From IMG/VR virus record IMGVR_UViG_3300005253_000649, positions 1 to 35,355 of that record: 35,355 bases of DNA; one strand, written 5' to 3'. The stretch comes from a virus. The notes beneath the pieces were generated by a model that did not search any database, was not told the origin of the DNA, and saw nothing but the letters and a program-made list of their open reading frames with translations. Position numbers and translations under genes: made by a program. Positions 19,806 through 27,492 of this stretch are shown here, piece by piece (within the stretch, counting starts at the first letter, position 1; each line of letters starts with the position of its first letter).

Positions 19806-20105
19806 ATGAAAAGCATTTACAGCTACATCTCGCCCTACATTCGATCCCTTGAGCGAGAAAGGGACGAACTGTTGAATCGGCTCTTGGAAGCGAATCGTAT
19901 CCGTCCGCTCTATGACTACGGAGCAGAAGAGGAAACAGCCAGAGCGGGGGAACAAAAAGAACCCATCCAAGCCTATCCGATGGGGCAACAAGCCGCATTG
20001 AACGAATTAAGCCGTCTGAGCCAAGAGGACGCGAAGGCAATGTACCGACAGGAAATGGAGCGCCGAGAAAGGGTCAAGGCGAATGGAGGGAAAGATGCCA
20101 CTTAG
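19806..20105 (+). CDS. Coiled-coil hypothetical protein upstream of the portal (99 aa)
   Basis: A helical protein with heptad-like charge patterns (LERERDELLNRLLEANRI, ELSRLSQEDAKAMYRQEM), rich in Glu and Arg, with a basic end. It overlaps the next gene by 11 nt. Small coiled-coil proteins at this position can be head-assembly chaperones or accessory scaffolds, but there is no direct proof. A 13-nt palindrome (CATGAG-G-CTCATG at 19785-19797) precedes it. Confidence 0.62.
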   Translation: MKSIYSYISPYIRSLERERDELLNRLLEANRIRPLYDYGAEEETARAGEQKEPIQAYPMGQQAALNELSRLSQEDAKAMYRQEMERRERVKANGGKDAT

Positions 20106-20307
20106 CGGTGTTCGTTATCGTATGCACAAGACTGACGGGGTTACTCGTTTGGCCTTCCGTGGTGGAAGCGCCAAGGCGAAAACCGGGACAGTCGTTGAAG
20201 CAAAAAACATGAGGACGGGAGCAACGCACACACCAGCGGAGTTTGCGGCCGATAGGCGCAAAAAGCGCCGTTCTCATTTTCCCAACCGCAAACACAGAGG
20301 GTACTAA
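20095..20307 (+). CDS. Small basic protein (70 aa)
   Basis: ATG 20095 after GAATGGAGGGAAAG, with GGAGGG as ribosome binding site. The in-frame ATG at 20083 lies in the GAATGGAGG itself, so it is not used. The product has two basic segments (GGSAKAKTGTVVEAKNMR and RRKKRRSHFPNRKHRGY) and ends immediately before the portal ATG. It may bind nucleic acid or neutralise packaged DNA. No family was recognised. Confidence 0.6.
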   Translation: MPLSGVRYRMHKTDGVTRLAFRGGSAKAKTGTVVEAKNMRTGATHTPAEFAADRRKKRRSHFPNRKHRGY

Positions 20308-22614
20308 ATGGAAAGCACAACCTCAGTAGTCACCCAGCAGGAAGACGAGAAGGGCAGGGAACCTTCTACCTACGAAGGCGACATTGGCCTGCGCGGGGAT
20401 AAGCTCGACCCAGAACTGCAAAACTCCCTGCGGGAGATCGTCGTCCAATTCGAACAAGAGGAATACACCAACTGGCGCTATCAGTACGCGAAGTTTGCTT
20501 ACGCGGATTTCTTTTACAAGGGATCACAAAATTTGTACTGGGATTATGGCCGCGACAGTTGGCGGGAACCAACCGGCTCTGACTACAAGCGCGCGGGCTA
20601 CGACGAAGGCGAGATTTACCATTATCCTGTCAATTTCTACGAGGCTTTGAGTGAATCCATCATGGCGGTGCTGGGCCAGCGCCGTACTCCGGTTCGCTTT
20701 ATCCCAAAGGATTTTCAGAAGGAAACGGATATTGCCGCGGCGAAAGCGGCCAACGATGCCAAGCCCTACATCGACCGCATCAACAAGTGGAAACTCCTCC
20801 AAAAGCAAGTTCTCTACAACGCCTTCAATCACGGTATCTGGGGCGGTTACACCCGCTGGCTAGTGGACAAGGACCGCTTCGGCACCCATCCCGAACCCGA
20901 TATTGAGATGAAGGTCGCCACCCTGCCCGCCCACTTCCTCTGTCCTGGCTGCGGAGAGAGAACGCCGGCAGATAGCTTTGTCGCCATGACGAACACCTGT
21001 TTGCAATGTGGTGGGGAGATTGGCGAGGAACACTTTAACCCCGAACGCCAAGTAGAAATTCCGCAGGTGAAAGAAGTCCGCGAAGTCGCTAACGGGCAAG
21101 TCATCACCAACATTTATGACGGGCTGGAATTGAAGTTGCCCCACTACGCCAAAAACCTCTCCGAATGCCCTTTTCTGGGATTAGCGACCGAACTGCATGA
21201 AACCTCGCTTCGGGATGCTTACCCAGGACAGGCCAGCAAAATTTCAGGGGGACCAGCGGAGTACGGCGGCGAAGGGTCGAGCATTGACCGCTCTTTCCGC
21301 TTGGGCCGGATGGAGTCAACCTCATACTTCTACAGCACGACTAATGCAGCCCTGGTTACTTGGCGGCGCTACTGGTTGCGGCCCTCTACCTTCTGGAAGC
21401 TGGAAAAAGCCAAGCGTGAAGCCCTGGAGAAGTATTTCCCCAAAGGGGTACGAGTTGAGTTCGTGAATGACCAGTACCTAGCGGCTTACGCTGAGTCTAT
21501 GGACGACCATTGGGCGCTAGGGCGGGCGAAGGAGGGGAAAGGTATGTTCACTCCCTCCATCGGCCAGAGTGCCTTGCCTTTGCAGCAAGCCTACAACTTC
21601 GATGAAGCGATCAAACGCGAGTACATCGAGTACAAGTCATTTGAACCTGAATTTGTGGATGCCAATGCCATTGACTTCCATGCGCTTGACCGCAAGAAGA
21701 TTCGCGCCCGCGAGATGATCCCGGTGACTCTGCGAGGAGGAAGAAATATTAGGGATATAATCCTGCAAAAGAAAACCGGCAGGGGACCAGAAGCAGCGTT
21801 CCGTCACGCGCCCGATATTTTCAACATGGCGCGCTTTTTGGTAGGTGCCCCCCCTACCCTTACCGGCGGAACTGACAAGAGCCTGAAGCCCATGACCTAC
21901 GCTGCTGACCGAGACTTAGCTCTGGGTCGGAAGGGGATTCATTGGGACTACATCACGCAGTTTTGGCAAGAAGTCGCCAAGCAACAACTTGTGATTCTTC
22001 GGGAGAACCTGGACGAAGACATCCGCTACCAGAACAAGAAAGGATCAGAGCTGGAGAAAGTCACGGTTCCGGCGGCAATGCTGAAAGCGGGCGAGTTTGA
22101 CATCTACGCCGAAGTGGACGATGCCTTTCCGATGCTGATTGAACAGCAGCGCGAAGTCTATATGAATCTGATTGGACTCGCCCAGCAGGGGAACGAAAGA
22201 CTCCAGCAGGTACTTTCTCACCCACGCAACACAGAGTTGAACATCTCCATGATAGGGATGCCGCAGCTCTACATTCCCGGTGAGGACGACCGCTCCAAGC
22301 AGCGGCAGGAAATCTACCAATTGCTTTCCTCAGAACCAATCCAGCAGGGAGACGACTTGATCCCCTCGGTTCTGCCCGAACAGCATGTGGACAACCACGC
22401 CATCCATTCAGAGGAATTGCAGAACTTCCTTGTTTCTGAGGATGGGTTGCGGGAGAAAGAATCGAATCCAATGGGCTACGCCAACTGCGTTCTGCACAAG
22501 GTAATCCATGACGAGTTAGGATTGGCGCAACTAGCCCAAGCGCAGGCAGTGGCAGCCGGCCCAGAAGCAGCACAGGAAGAAAAACCAAAGCCAGCCGAGG
22601 AGTCGGCAGCCTAA
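20308..22614 (+). CDS. Portal protein with internal zinc ribbon
   Basis: This 768-aa protein lies directly before the scaffold/capsid module, as portal genes do. It has a helical N-terminal clip/wing region (YTNWRYQYAKFAYADFFYKG), the conserved core VLYNAFNHGIWGGYTRWLV, and a long helical C-terminal part with QQREVYMNLIGLAQQGNERL. Portals form the dodecameric DNA entry ring of the head. An unusual feature is an insertion at residues about 210-236, LCPGCGERTPADSFVAMTNT then CLQCGG, a perfect four-Cys zinc ribbon inside the structural core. Size (768 aa) is that of large podovirus-type portals. ATG starts immediately after the previous TAA. Confidence 0.9.
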   Translation: MESTTSVVTQQEDEKGREPSTYEGDIGLRGDKLDPELQNSLREIVVQFEQEEYTNWRYQYAKFAYADFFYKGSQNLYWDYGRDSWREPTGSDYKRAGYDEGEIYHYPVNFYEALSESIMAVLGQRRTPVRFIPKDFQKETDIAAAKAANDAKPYIDRINKWKLLQKQVLYNAFNHGIWGGYTRWLVDKDRFGTHPEPDIEMKVATLPAHFLCPGCGERTPADSFVAMTNTCLQCGGEIGEEHFNPERQVEIPQVKEVREVANGQVITNIYDGLELKLPHYAKNLSECPFLGLATELHETSLRDAYPGQASKISGGPAEYGGEGSSIDRSFRLGRMESTSYFYSTTNAALVTWRRYWLRPSTFWKLEKAKREALEKYFPKGVRVEFVNDQYLAAYAESMDDHWALGRAKEGKGMFTPSIGQSALPLQQAYNFDEAIKREYIEYKSFEPEFVDANAIDFHALDRKKIRAREMIPVTLRGGRNIRDIILQKKTGRGPEAAFRHAPDIFNMARFLVGAPPTLTGGTDKSLKPMTYAADRDLALGRKGIHWDYITQFWQEVAKQQLVILRENLDEDIRYQNKKGSELEKVTVPAAMLKAGEFDIYAEVDDAFPMLIEQQREVYMNLIGLAQQGNERLQQVLSHPRNTELNISMIGMPQLYIPGEDDRSKQRQEIYQLLSSEPIQQGDDLIPSVLPEQHVDNHAIHSEELQNFLVSEDGLREKESNPMGYANCVLHKVIHDELGLAQLAQAQAVAAGPEAAQEEKPKPAEESAA

Positions 22615-23090
22615 TGGCGCATCAATCCTACGAAGACGAGTACGCCGACAAGGCATTCGATGGTACTGGCCCCCATGAAATGCCGAAGTCGAAGTTCCCC
22701 ATGATTTACCAAGAGGGGAAGGCCAAGATTGAAGGCGGGCAGATTGAGTTCTGCTACATCACCAGCTTGGGAAAAGTAGTCAAGGCCCGTAAGCCACTGC
22801 TGAGCGCAGAGGAGATTGTCGAGAAAACCAAAGCCCGCCACGCGAGGTTCAAGGAAGAAGGGCCAGGTACGCGGGAGTCAGAGGAGTCGCGCGCGGAGCG
22901 CAAATGTATTTCCGCCCATCCTGAAAAGTGCTTGAAAGAAGCATGGGAGAAGATGGACGAGGACACCCGAATGGAGTTTGTGATGATGCTTTCAATGGAT
23001 TCGCACTACGGAATCAGCGACCCCAAGTGGGCCGAGGCACACGCTGAAAAGGCGCCCTCGATCCAGGGAGACGACGGGGAATCGCTGTAG
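22614..23090 (+). CDS. Hypothetical structural-region protein (158 aa)
   Basis: ATG 22614 overlaps the portal stop codon (TAATG). The product has an alternating N-terminal strand pattern (GQIEFCYITSLGKVVKARK), a helical charged centre (LSAEEIVEKTKARHARFKEE), and a Cys pair set apart (KCISAHPEKC). It is placed between portal and scaffold, consistent with a head assembly accessory, but I do not recognise the family. Confidence 0.6.
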   Translation: MAHQSYEDEYADKAFDGTGPHEMPKSKFPMIYQEGKAKIEGGQIEFCYITSLGKVVKARKPLLSAEEIVEKTKARHARFKEEGPGTRESEESRAERKCISAHPEKCLKEAWEKMDEDTRMEFVMMLSMDSHYGISDPKWAEAHAEKAPSIQGDDGESL

Positions 23091-23139
23091 AACAAAAAGC
23101 GAAGATTTTGCTTGATTTTAGCATGGGAAATTTGGCTTA

Positions 23140-23328
23140 ATGATGTCGGACGAGATGCGTGACTATAGGTGCAACGAATGCAAACGCCTACTCATGCGTG
23201 CAAAGGGCGCACCGGGAAATCTGAGAATAGAAATCAAGTGCAAGTGCCAACACATGGCAATCTTCAGATTTGGAAAGGAGAAGCTAAAACCAGTTCATAA
23301 TCAGCAGAGCAGCTTAGTGACTGCCTAA
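23140..23328 (+). CDS. Com-like zinc-finger protein (62 aa)
   Basis: The product YRCNECKRLLMRAKGAP followed by LRIEIKCKCQHM matches the Com family pattern (C-x2-C, about 19 residues, then a Cys pair), here C11, C14 and C34-x-C36 instead of the usual C-x2-C. In phage Mu, Com binds RNA and activates translation of the DNA-modification gene mom. No mom-like gene is seen in this window, so this homologue may control another gene or be a stand-alone RNA-binding finger. ATG 23140 or ATG 23143 could be the start. Confidence 0.75.
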   Translation: MMSDEMRDYRCNECKRLLMRAKGAPGNLRIEIKCKCQHMAIFRFGKEKLKPVHNQQSSLVTA

Positions 23329-23350
23329 CTAAATAAAGGCTCTTTCTGAA

Positions 23351-23388
23351 GCCCGACTCCCGTGAAAACGGGATGATCGGGCTTTTTT
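23351..23388 (+). terminator. Intrinsic terminator before the scaffold gene
   Basis: GCCCGA ... CCCGT-GAAA-ACGGG ... TCGGGC followed by TTTTTT forms a two-part stem (5 bp inner, 6 bp outer with asymmetric bulges) with a GAAA loop. It lies between the Com-like gene and the scaffold start. An in-frame ATG (23373) lies inside the hairpin and is therefore not the start of the next gene. Confidence 0.9.
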
Positions 23389-23441
23389 GTTTTTCGGCCT
23401 CATTTCGATTCGCTCCCGTAAGGAGCGCAGAGGTAGAAACG

Positions 23442-24698
23442 ATGCAAGAAGAAGTTGTAACCCAACCGGCGGATGTAGGGGCTACGGCTCCCCCGGAATC
23501 GCCACCCGAAACTGCCGCTCCCACGGATGACACTGCGCTGGATGAGTTAAGGCCAGCGGAGGAAGAGGCAGCCCCTCCCGAACCGGCTGCGGAGCCGTCC
23601 CCTAAACCAGGGGAGAAACCTGTAGAGGGAGAACAGCCGCCAGTCGAAGAGAAACCACCCGAAGCACCCAAACCCGAAGAAGTTGCGAAGCCCCCAGAGG
23701 AAAAGCCTTTCACGCCCGAAGAGGAGAAGGTGGTCACACCCGAACTCCGCGAGGCGTTTCAGAAGAATCCTCAGCTTCGCGGCGCCTTCTTCCGCGACAG
23801 GCAATACGGTGAGATGTTCCAGACGCCCGACAACGCCCGGCACGTTATGGAAACTTACCGCGCCTCCGAGGAAGACACCCGACGATTCAACTCTGGGAAT
23901 CCAGAAGAAACCCGTCAACTCCTGACTGATTGGGCGCAGGACTTTCCCCAAGGCTACGACCGCGTAGTGGGGATGGCCCTCACCGATGCCCACAAGCAGT
24001 ACGTCGCCGAATTGGAGCGAACAGGACGAACGGACTTAGCTGATTCTCTGAAGGAAATCGGCCGGCTTTTCTTAGGGGATGGACAGGCAAGCCGCCAAGC
24101 TGCCGGTCAAGGCCAACCAGACGCTCGTAGCGCACAACTGGACCAACGCGAAAACCAACTGCGAGAAGAACGGACTGGCTACGAGAACAAGCAGCGGCTT
24201 GACTTCCTCAACAACGTGCAAGGGACGTGGGAGAAGGAAGTAGATGGACGCATCTCGGAAGTCTTGGGCCAACTTAAACCCTCCGGCCTGGGAGAGTGGG
24301 CTGAAGGGAACCTACGCCGCAACGTCATCACCCGCCTCAACGAAACCCTGAATAGCGACAGAATTTTCGGCTCTCGCTTCAGAAGTTTGGTTGACGGAGG
24401 AGATCGCAGCGATACCCACCGCAAGGACGTAGTGAAAGCCTTGGGGGGGCGCTTGAGTTCTCTGGTGGACGAGTTTGTGACGCAGGAACTCGGCAACGCC
24501 ACTCGACAGGTAGTGGACAAAGCAGCGGAGAAAAAGATGGAGCAAGAAAAACGGGAGGCGAGGCGTGAACCTGGCGCTGGCGGTACTGCCGCCAAGCCAG
24601 CAGCCCGCTCGGTTGAAGACATGCAGCGTCAAAAGGGCGAAACCCAGGATCACTACGAGGATCGCCTGCTGGAGTCTTCAATGGGAGGGGGACTTTAA
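23442..24698 (+). CDS. Scaffolding protein-like (418 aa)
   Basis: The start is set at ATG 23442 (AGAGGT 9 nt upstream), not the ATG within the terminator. Residues 1-95 are an extremely Pro/Glu/Ala-rich disordered region (PPESPPETAAPTDDTALDEL). The middle is helical with acidic and basic heptads (EEDTRRFNSGNPEETRQLLT, ENQLREERTGYENKQRLDFL), and the C-terminus ends in a helical basic stretch (KKMEQEKREARREP) and a short acidic tail. This composition, and the position just before the capsid gene, are typical of a scaffold protein that guides prohead assembly and is released or cleaved. No protease motif is visible. Confidence 0.82.
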   Translation: MQEEVVTQPADVGATAPPESPPETAAPTDDTALDELRPAEEEAAPPEPAAEPSPKPGEKPVEGEQPPVEEKPPEAPKPEEVAKPPEEKPFTPEEEKVVTPELREAFQKNPQLRGAFFRDRQYGEMFQTPDNARHVMETYRASEEDTRRFNSGNPEETRQLLTDWAQDFPQGYDRVVGMALTDAHKQYVAELERTGRTDLADSLKEIGRLFLGDGQASRQAAGQGQPDARSAQLDQRENQLREERTGYENKQRLDFLNNVQGTWEKEVDGRISEVLGQLKPSGLGEWAEGNLRRNVITRLNETLNSDRIFGSRFRSLVDGGDRSDTHRKDVVKALGGRLSSLVDEFVTQELGNATRQVVDKAAEKKMEQEKREARREPGAGGTAAKPAARSVEDMQRQKGETQDHYEDRLLESSMGGGL

Positions 24699-24716
24699 TC
24701 GTCAAGGAGCAATAAT

Positions 24717-25973
24717 ATGGCACAAAGCACCGCTGATGTAGTTGCATCACAGCAAGAACGAGTCATTCCTGCGCTCAAAAAGATGTTCAACATGGACGTG
24801 GGAATCTTCGGAAAGATTGCAGCAAAACCAGGCCAGAAAGTCAGTTCCCGTGTTACGCGCATCGTTCTGCGTACGCGCGCAGGCGGGCGTTCGGGAGCTG
24901 TCAATCTGGCTGGTGGAGACCTCGGGCGGGGTACGGCGTCGAAGTACGACGTTGCGACCTTGGCCCCCCGGTCAGCGCGTCATGCGTTGGAAATCAACGA
25001 TGACGCAATGATCCAAACCGGCGGGAAACCGCAAGCTGTGTTTGATTTGATGAAAGAGGAAATCAAACAGGCGATGCGGGAGTTCCGCAAATTCTTCGAC
25101 CGGCAGTTCCAAACTGGCGGCGACGGAGTGTTGGGTGAAATCAGCGCCTCCCCTGGAGGCAATGTTTTCACGCTGACGGTTGCTCCCTTCTTCGCCCAGC
25201 TCTTCTCCGAGCGGCAAAAAGTCTCCGTCTATGACACTACGCTTGCCACCAAGCGCGGTGAGATGGAGATCGAAACCATCGAAGAGGAGTTGAACGTAAT
25301 CAACACCGACTCGACTCCGGGTGGAACCATTGTAGGAGACAAGCTGCTTCCTGAAGGACTGGCAGGGGCGACTCCCTCATGGTATCTGGGAATTCCATTC
25401 CACGTAAGTGCAGCAGCCTCAGGTACTTGGCTTGGGCTCAACCGGGCCACCGAACCGCGCATCCGTTCCCACGCAGTAGCCGCGGCTTCCAACGCACTCT
25501 CTCCCACTCACGCTCGCACACTACTCGACAAGGTGAAGCAGCGCGTCGGTACAGAAGGCTTCGAGACCGGACGCTGGCTCTGGCACATCCATCCCGCTCA
25601 GAAGAAAGCCTGGGAAGACCTGGCGGTGTTGATCGAACGGATCGACATCGGCAGCGGCAACAAGGCGGTTGATCTGTTGCCGTTCAACAAGTACAGCATC
25701 TCGGGAATCAAGCTGTTCGAGAACATTCACGCAGCGCGAGATCGAGCTGACCTGATGGCCTTGGATGACTGGATTCGGGTCGAATCCCAGACGATCAATT
25801 GGTACGAGAAGGAAGGCCGGCGCATGTTCAACCCCGTGGACACCACCAGCGGAGCGCCGGTGGCGGCAACACTCATGTACCTGATTGCGTTCTTGGAGTT
25901 CGCCAACGTGAACCCGCCCGGATCGGGCGCGATCACTGGTTTGGCAATTCCGACTGGGTACACGCTGTTGTAG
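24717..25973 (+). CDS. Major capsid protein
   Basis: ATG 24717 follows AAGGAG (24704-24709 region). The 418-aa product shows the usual features of a HK97-like-fold capsid protein: an N-terminal helical arm (VVASQQERVIPALKKMF), a glycine-rich core with GGRSGAVNLAGGDLGRG, a helix-rich central part (FDLMKEEIKQAMREFRKFFD), and beta-rich C-terminal strands (GIKLFENIHAARDRADLMAL, LMYLIAFLEFANV). Position after the scaffold and before head-completion genes fits. It forms the head shell as many copies. There is no obvious N-terminal delta domain, so a separate scaffold is consistent. Confidence 0.9.
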   Translation: MAQSTADVVASQQERVIPALKKMFNMDVGIFGKIAAKPGQKVSSRVTRIVLRTRAGGRSGAVNLAGGDLGRGTASKYDVATLAPRSARHALEINDDAMIQTGGKPQAVFDLMKEEIKQAMREFRKFFDRQFQTGGDGVLGEISASPGGNVFTLTVAPFFAQLFSERQKVSVYDTTLATKRGEMEIETIEEELNVINTDSTPGGTIVGDKLLPEGLAGATPSWYLGIPFHVSAAASGTWLGLNRATEPRIRSHAVAAASNALSPTHARTLLDKVKQRVGTEGFETGRWLWHIHPAQKKAWEDLAVLIERIDIGSGNKAVDLLPFNKYSISGIKLFENIHAARDRADLMALDDWIRVESQTINWYEKEGRRMFNPVDTTSGAPVAATLMYLIAFLEFANVNPPGSGAITGLAIPTGYTLL

Positions 25974-25985
25974 TTGTTGACTGTG

Positions 25986-26116
25986 GTGGGGGCTGGGAAA
26001 CCGGCCCCTACTACAATTATGAACCCCGAAGTTCCTTCGGGCACTTCGGGAGAAAATCATCGCCAGTGGGTCTGTGGAGTACCTGTCGGCCTCCCAGACC
26101 ACAGGAGGCCGACAGG
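25986..26116 (+). other. Three strong hairpins in the gap after the capsid gene
   Basis: Within the 204-nt gap after the capsid gene are three stems. (1) 25986-26011: an 11-bp stem GTGGGGGCTGG with CCGGCCCCTAC (two G-T wobbles) closed by a GAAA tetraloop. (2) 26025-26041: CCCGAAG/CTTCGGG, 7 bp perfect, 3-nt loop. (3) 26082-26116: CCTGTCGGCCTCC/GGAGGCCGACAGG, 13 bp perfect, 9-nt loop. No poly-T tract follows, so they are not classic intrinsic terminators. They may be mRNA processing or stability elements, or a REP-like repeat. Confidence 0.8.
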
Positions 26117-26177
26117 TCGTTTGCACTTACTGTCGGGTTATTCGTCCTTGGCGTACGTGAAAAGCTAGAGCGCGGAA

Positions 26178-26765
26178 ATGAGCATTGAACTGGTACTACC
26201 GGAGAAGGCCAGCAGCGCAGAAGAGAAGATGTTGAACTTTGTGCTGGCGAAAACCGGAGGCTATGTCGAGGGCTCAAGAACTCCCTGGTTCAAGATGGCT
26301 TGGGCGGCGACAGACTTCATCCGCGACCAAGACGCTGATTCCGGGCTTGTGAAGGAATATCCCCGCTGCTTCCATGAGAAGCAGTCCAGCTACCACATTC
26401 TGAAATACCACTCTCAGGCCAGTGTCTTCGGCGGGGAATACCTCTGCACCGGGATTCACCTGCTGGACGTGACCGGCTGCGAAGTCCACAAGTTTGATTC
26501 CAGCGCCATTCCACGCCAAGAGCAGAAATGCACCTGCACTCCTGTTCACCCCACGCTAACCATCGCGGAAGTGATTGCACCGATGATTGAGCACAACCGC
26601 GTGAAAGATGCGGCAGCGAAACGGTTGGCAGAGGACGTAGTGCGGGCGAAATACCAAAAGTACGAACAGGAACAGACCGACGCAATCTTTGAACCACTCA
26701 GACCGACTTACAGCGGAAGGATGCCCGAAAATAACCACCCGGCCATCCTCCAACTAGAGGAGTAA
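26178..26765 (+). CDS. Hypothetical head-region protein (195 aa)
   Basis: The ATG at 26178 follows AGAGCGCGGAA. The protein has an alpha-beta N-terminus (LVLPEKASSAEEKMLNFVLA), a region rich in His and Cys (CFHEKQSSYHILKYHS, CEVHKFDSS, CTCTPVH), and a charged helical end (RLAEDVVRAKYQKYEQEQT). The Cys/His content suggests a metal site, but no family is recognised. Location next to the capsid gene suggests a head protein. Confidence 0.62.
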   Translation: MSIELVLPEKASSAEEKMLNFVLAKTGGYVEGSRTPWFKMAWAATDFIRDQDADSGLVKEYPRCFHEKQSSYHILKYHSQASVFGGEYLCTGIHLLDVTGCEVHKFDSSAIPRQEQKCTCTPVHPTLTIAEVIAPMIEHNRVKDAAAKRLAEDVVRAKYQKYEQEQTDAIFEPLRPTYSGRMPENNHPAILQLEE

Positions 26766-26769
26766 GACG

Positions 26770-27489
26770 ATGGAAATCACTGTACTGAATGTTTATCCGC
26801 ACCCATGCACTTCAGCCTTCGAGTATGGGAGTTTCAAGGTCGGCCCCGCCCCAGAGGACGGCTTTGCGCTCTTGAAGATTGTCGAGTACCACCACCCGCA
26901 AGGATGGGGCTACGGCGCCGGCTTCAGCAAGAACCCCGTTCCCGAATGGGATGAAGAGAAGGGCCAGCAAAAGATGTTCTACCGTCCCATCACCGCCCTG
27001 GAAATCGCTCAGAACGTCATGCGAGAGCACCAGAAGGTCGGCGTGACCGTGCTGGCAGGGGAACAGCCAACCGAGGAAGAACTGACTGCGGCAAGGGAGA
27101 GAATGGAACAGTTCTACCTTGCGCTGATTGACCAGGCGGACAGGGAGTGGATTCGATTGGGCAACCAGCCGGGAGTCATCAGCCCACTCGCAATCGAAGC
27201 CGGGAAGTACCTGAAGAAGAAAGGCCATCCCGCTTTGAGTGTCGCAAGGGCGTGGCTTGAACGCACTGGCGTAACTGCTCCGAAGGGCACGCAGGATTGC
27301 CCGGTGTGCGGCGAGGAGATCAAGCGCGACGTGTTGAAGTGCGCGAAGTGCGGAGAATTTGTTGACCGAGAAAAAGCTATCGAACTCGGTTATCTGAAGC
27401 CCACTACGCCCCGCAGAGGGGCAATGAGTTCCGCACTGGTTGAGGGGCACCAAGCCGAACAAAAAGAAGCAGGGGCAGAAGGAGATTAG
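26770..27489 (+). CDS. Hypothetical protein with C-terminal zinc ribbon (239 aa)
   Basis: It starts 4 nt after the preceding stop. The N-terminal part is beta-rich (FEYGSFKVGPAPEDGFALLK), the middle is a long charged helix (EEELTAARERMEQFYLALID), and the C-terminus has a clear zinc ribbon, CPVCGEEIKRDVLKCAKCG (four Cys at C-x2-C-x10-C-x2-C spacing). It may be a connector or adaptor. No known family was recognised. Upstream of the connector gene, its last codons contain the AAGGAG ribosome binding site for the non-ATG start at 27493. Confidence 0.65.
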   Translation: MEITVLNVYPHPCTSAFEYGSFKVGPAPEDGFALLKIVEYHHPQGWGYGAGFSKNPVPEWDEEKGQQKMFYRPITALEIAQNVMREHQKVGVTVLAGEQPTEEELTAARERMEQFYLALIDQADREWIRLGNQPGVISPLAIEAGKYLKKKGHPALSVARAWLERTGVTAPKGTQDCPVCGEEIKRDVLKCAKCGEFVDREKAIELGYLKPTTPRRGAMSSALVEGHQAEQKEAGAEGD

Positions 27490-27492
27490 CCC

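Noticed and set aside
22045-22588. Minus-strand ORFs of up to 175 codons within the portal gene
   Set aside because: They are shadows of the strongly coding portal frame, with no start signals or motifs.
23373-23441. N-terminal extension of the scaffold gene from ATG 23373
   Set aside because: The ATG lies inside the intrinsic terminator hairpin. ATG 23442 has a proper ribosome binding site.
25974-26168. A 64-codon ORF in the gap after the capsid gene
   Set aside because: It only reads through the three hairpins, begins with TTG, and has no protein-like pattern.
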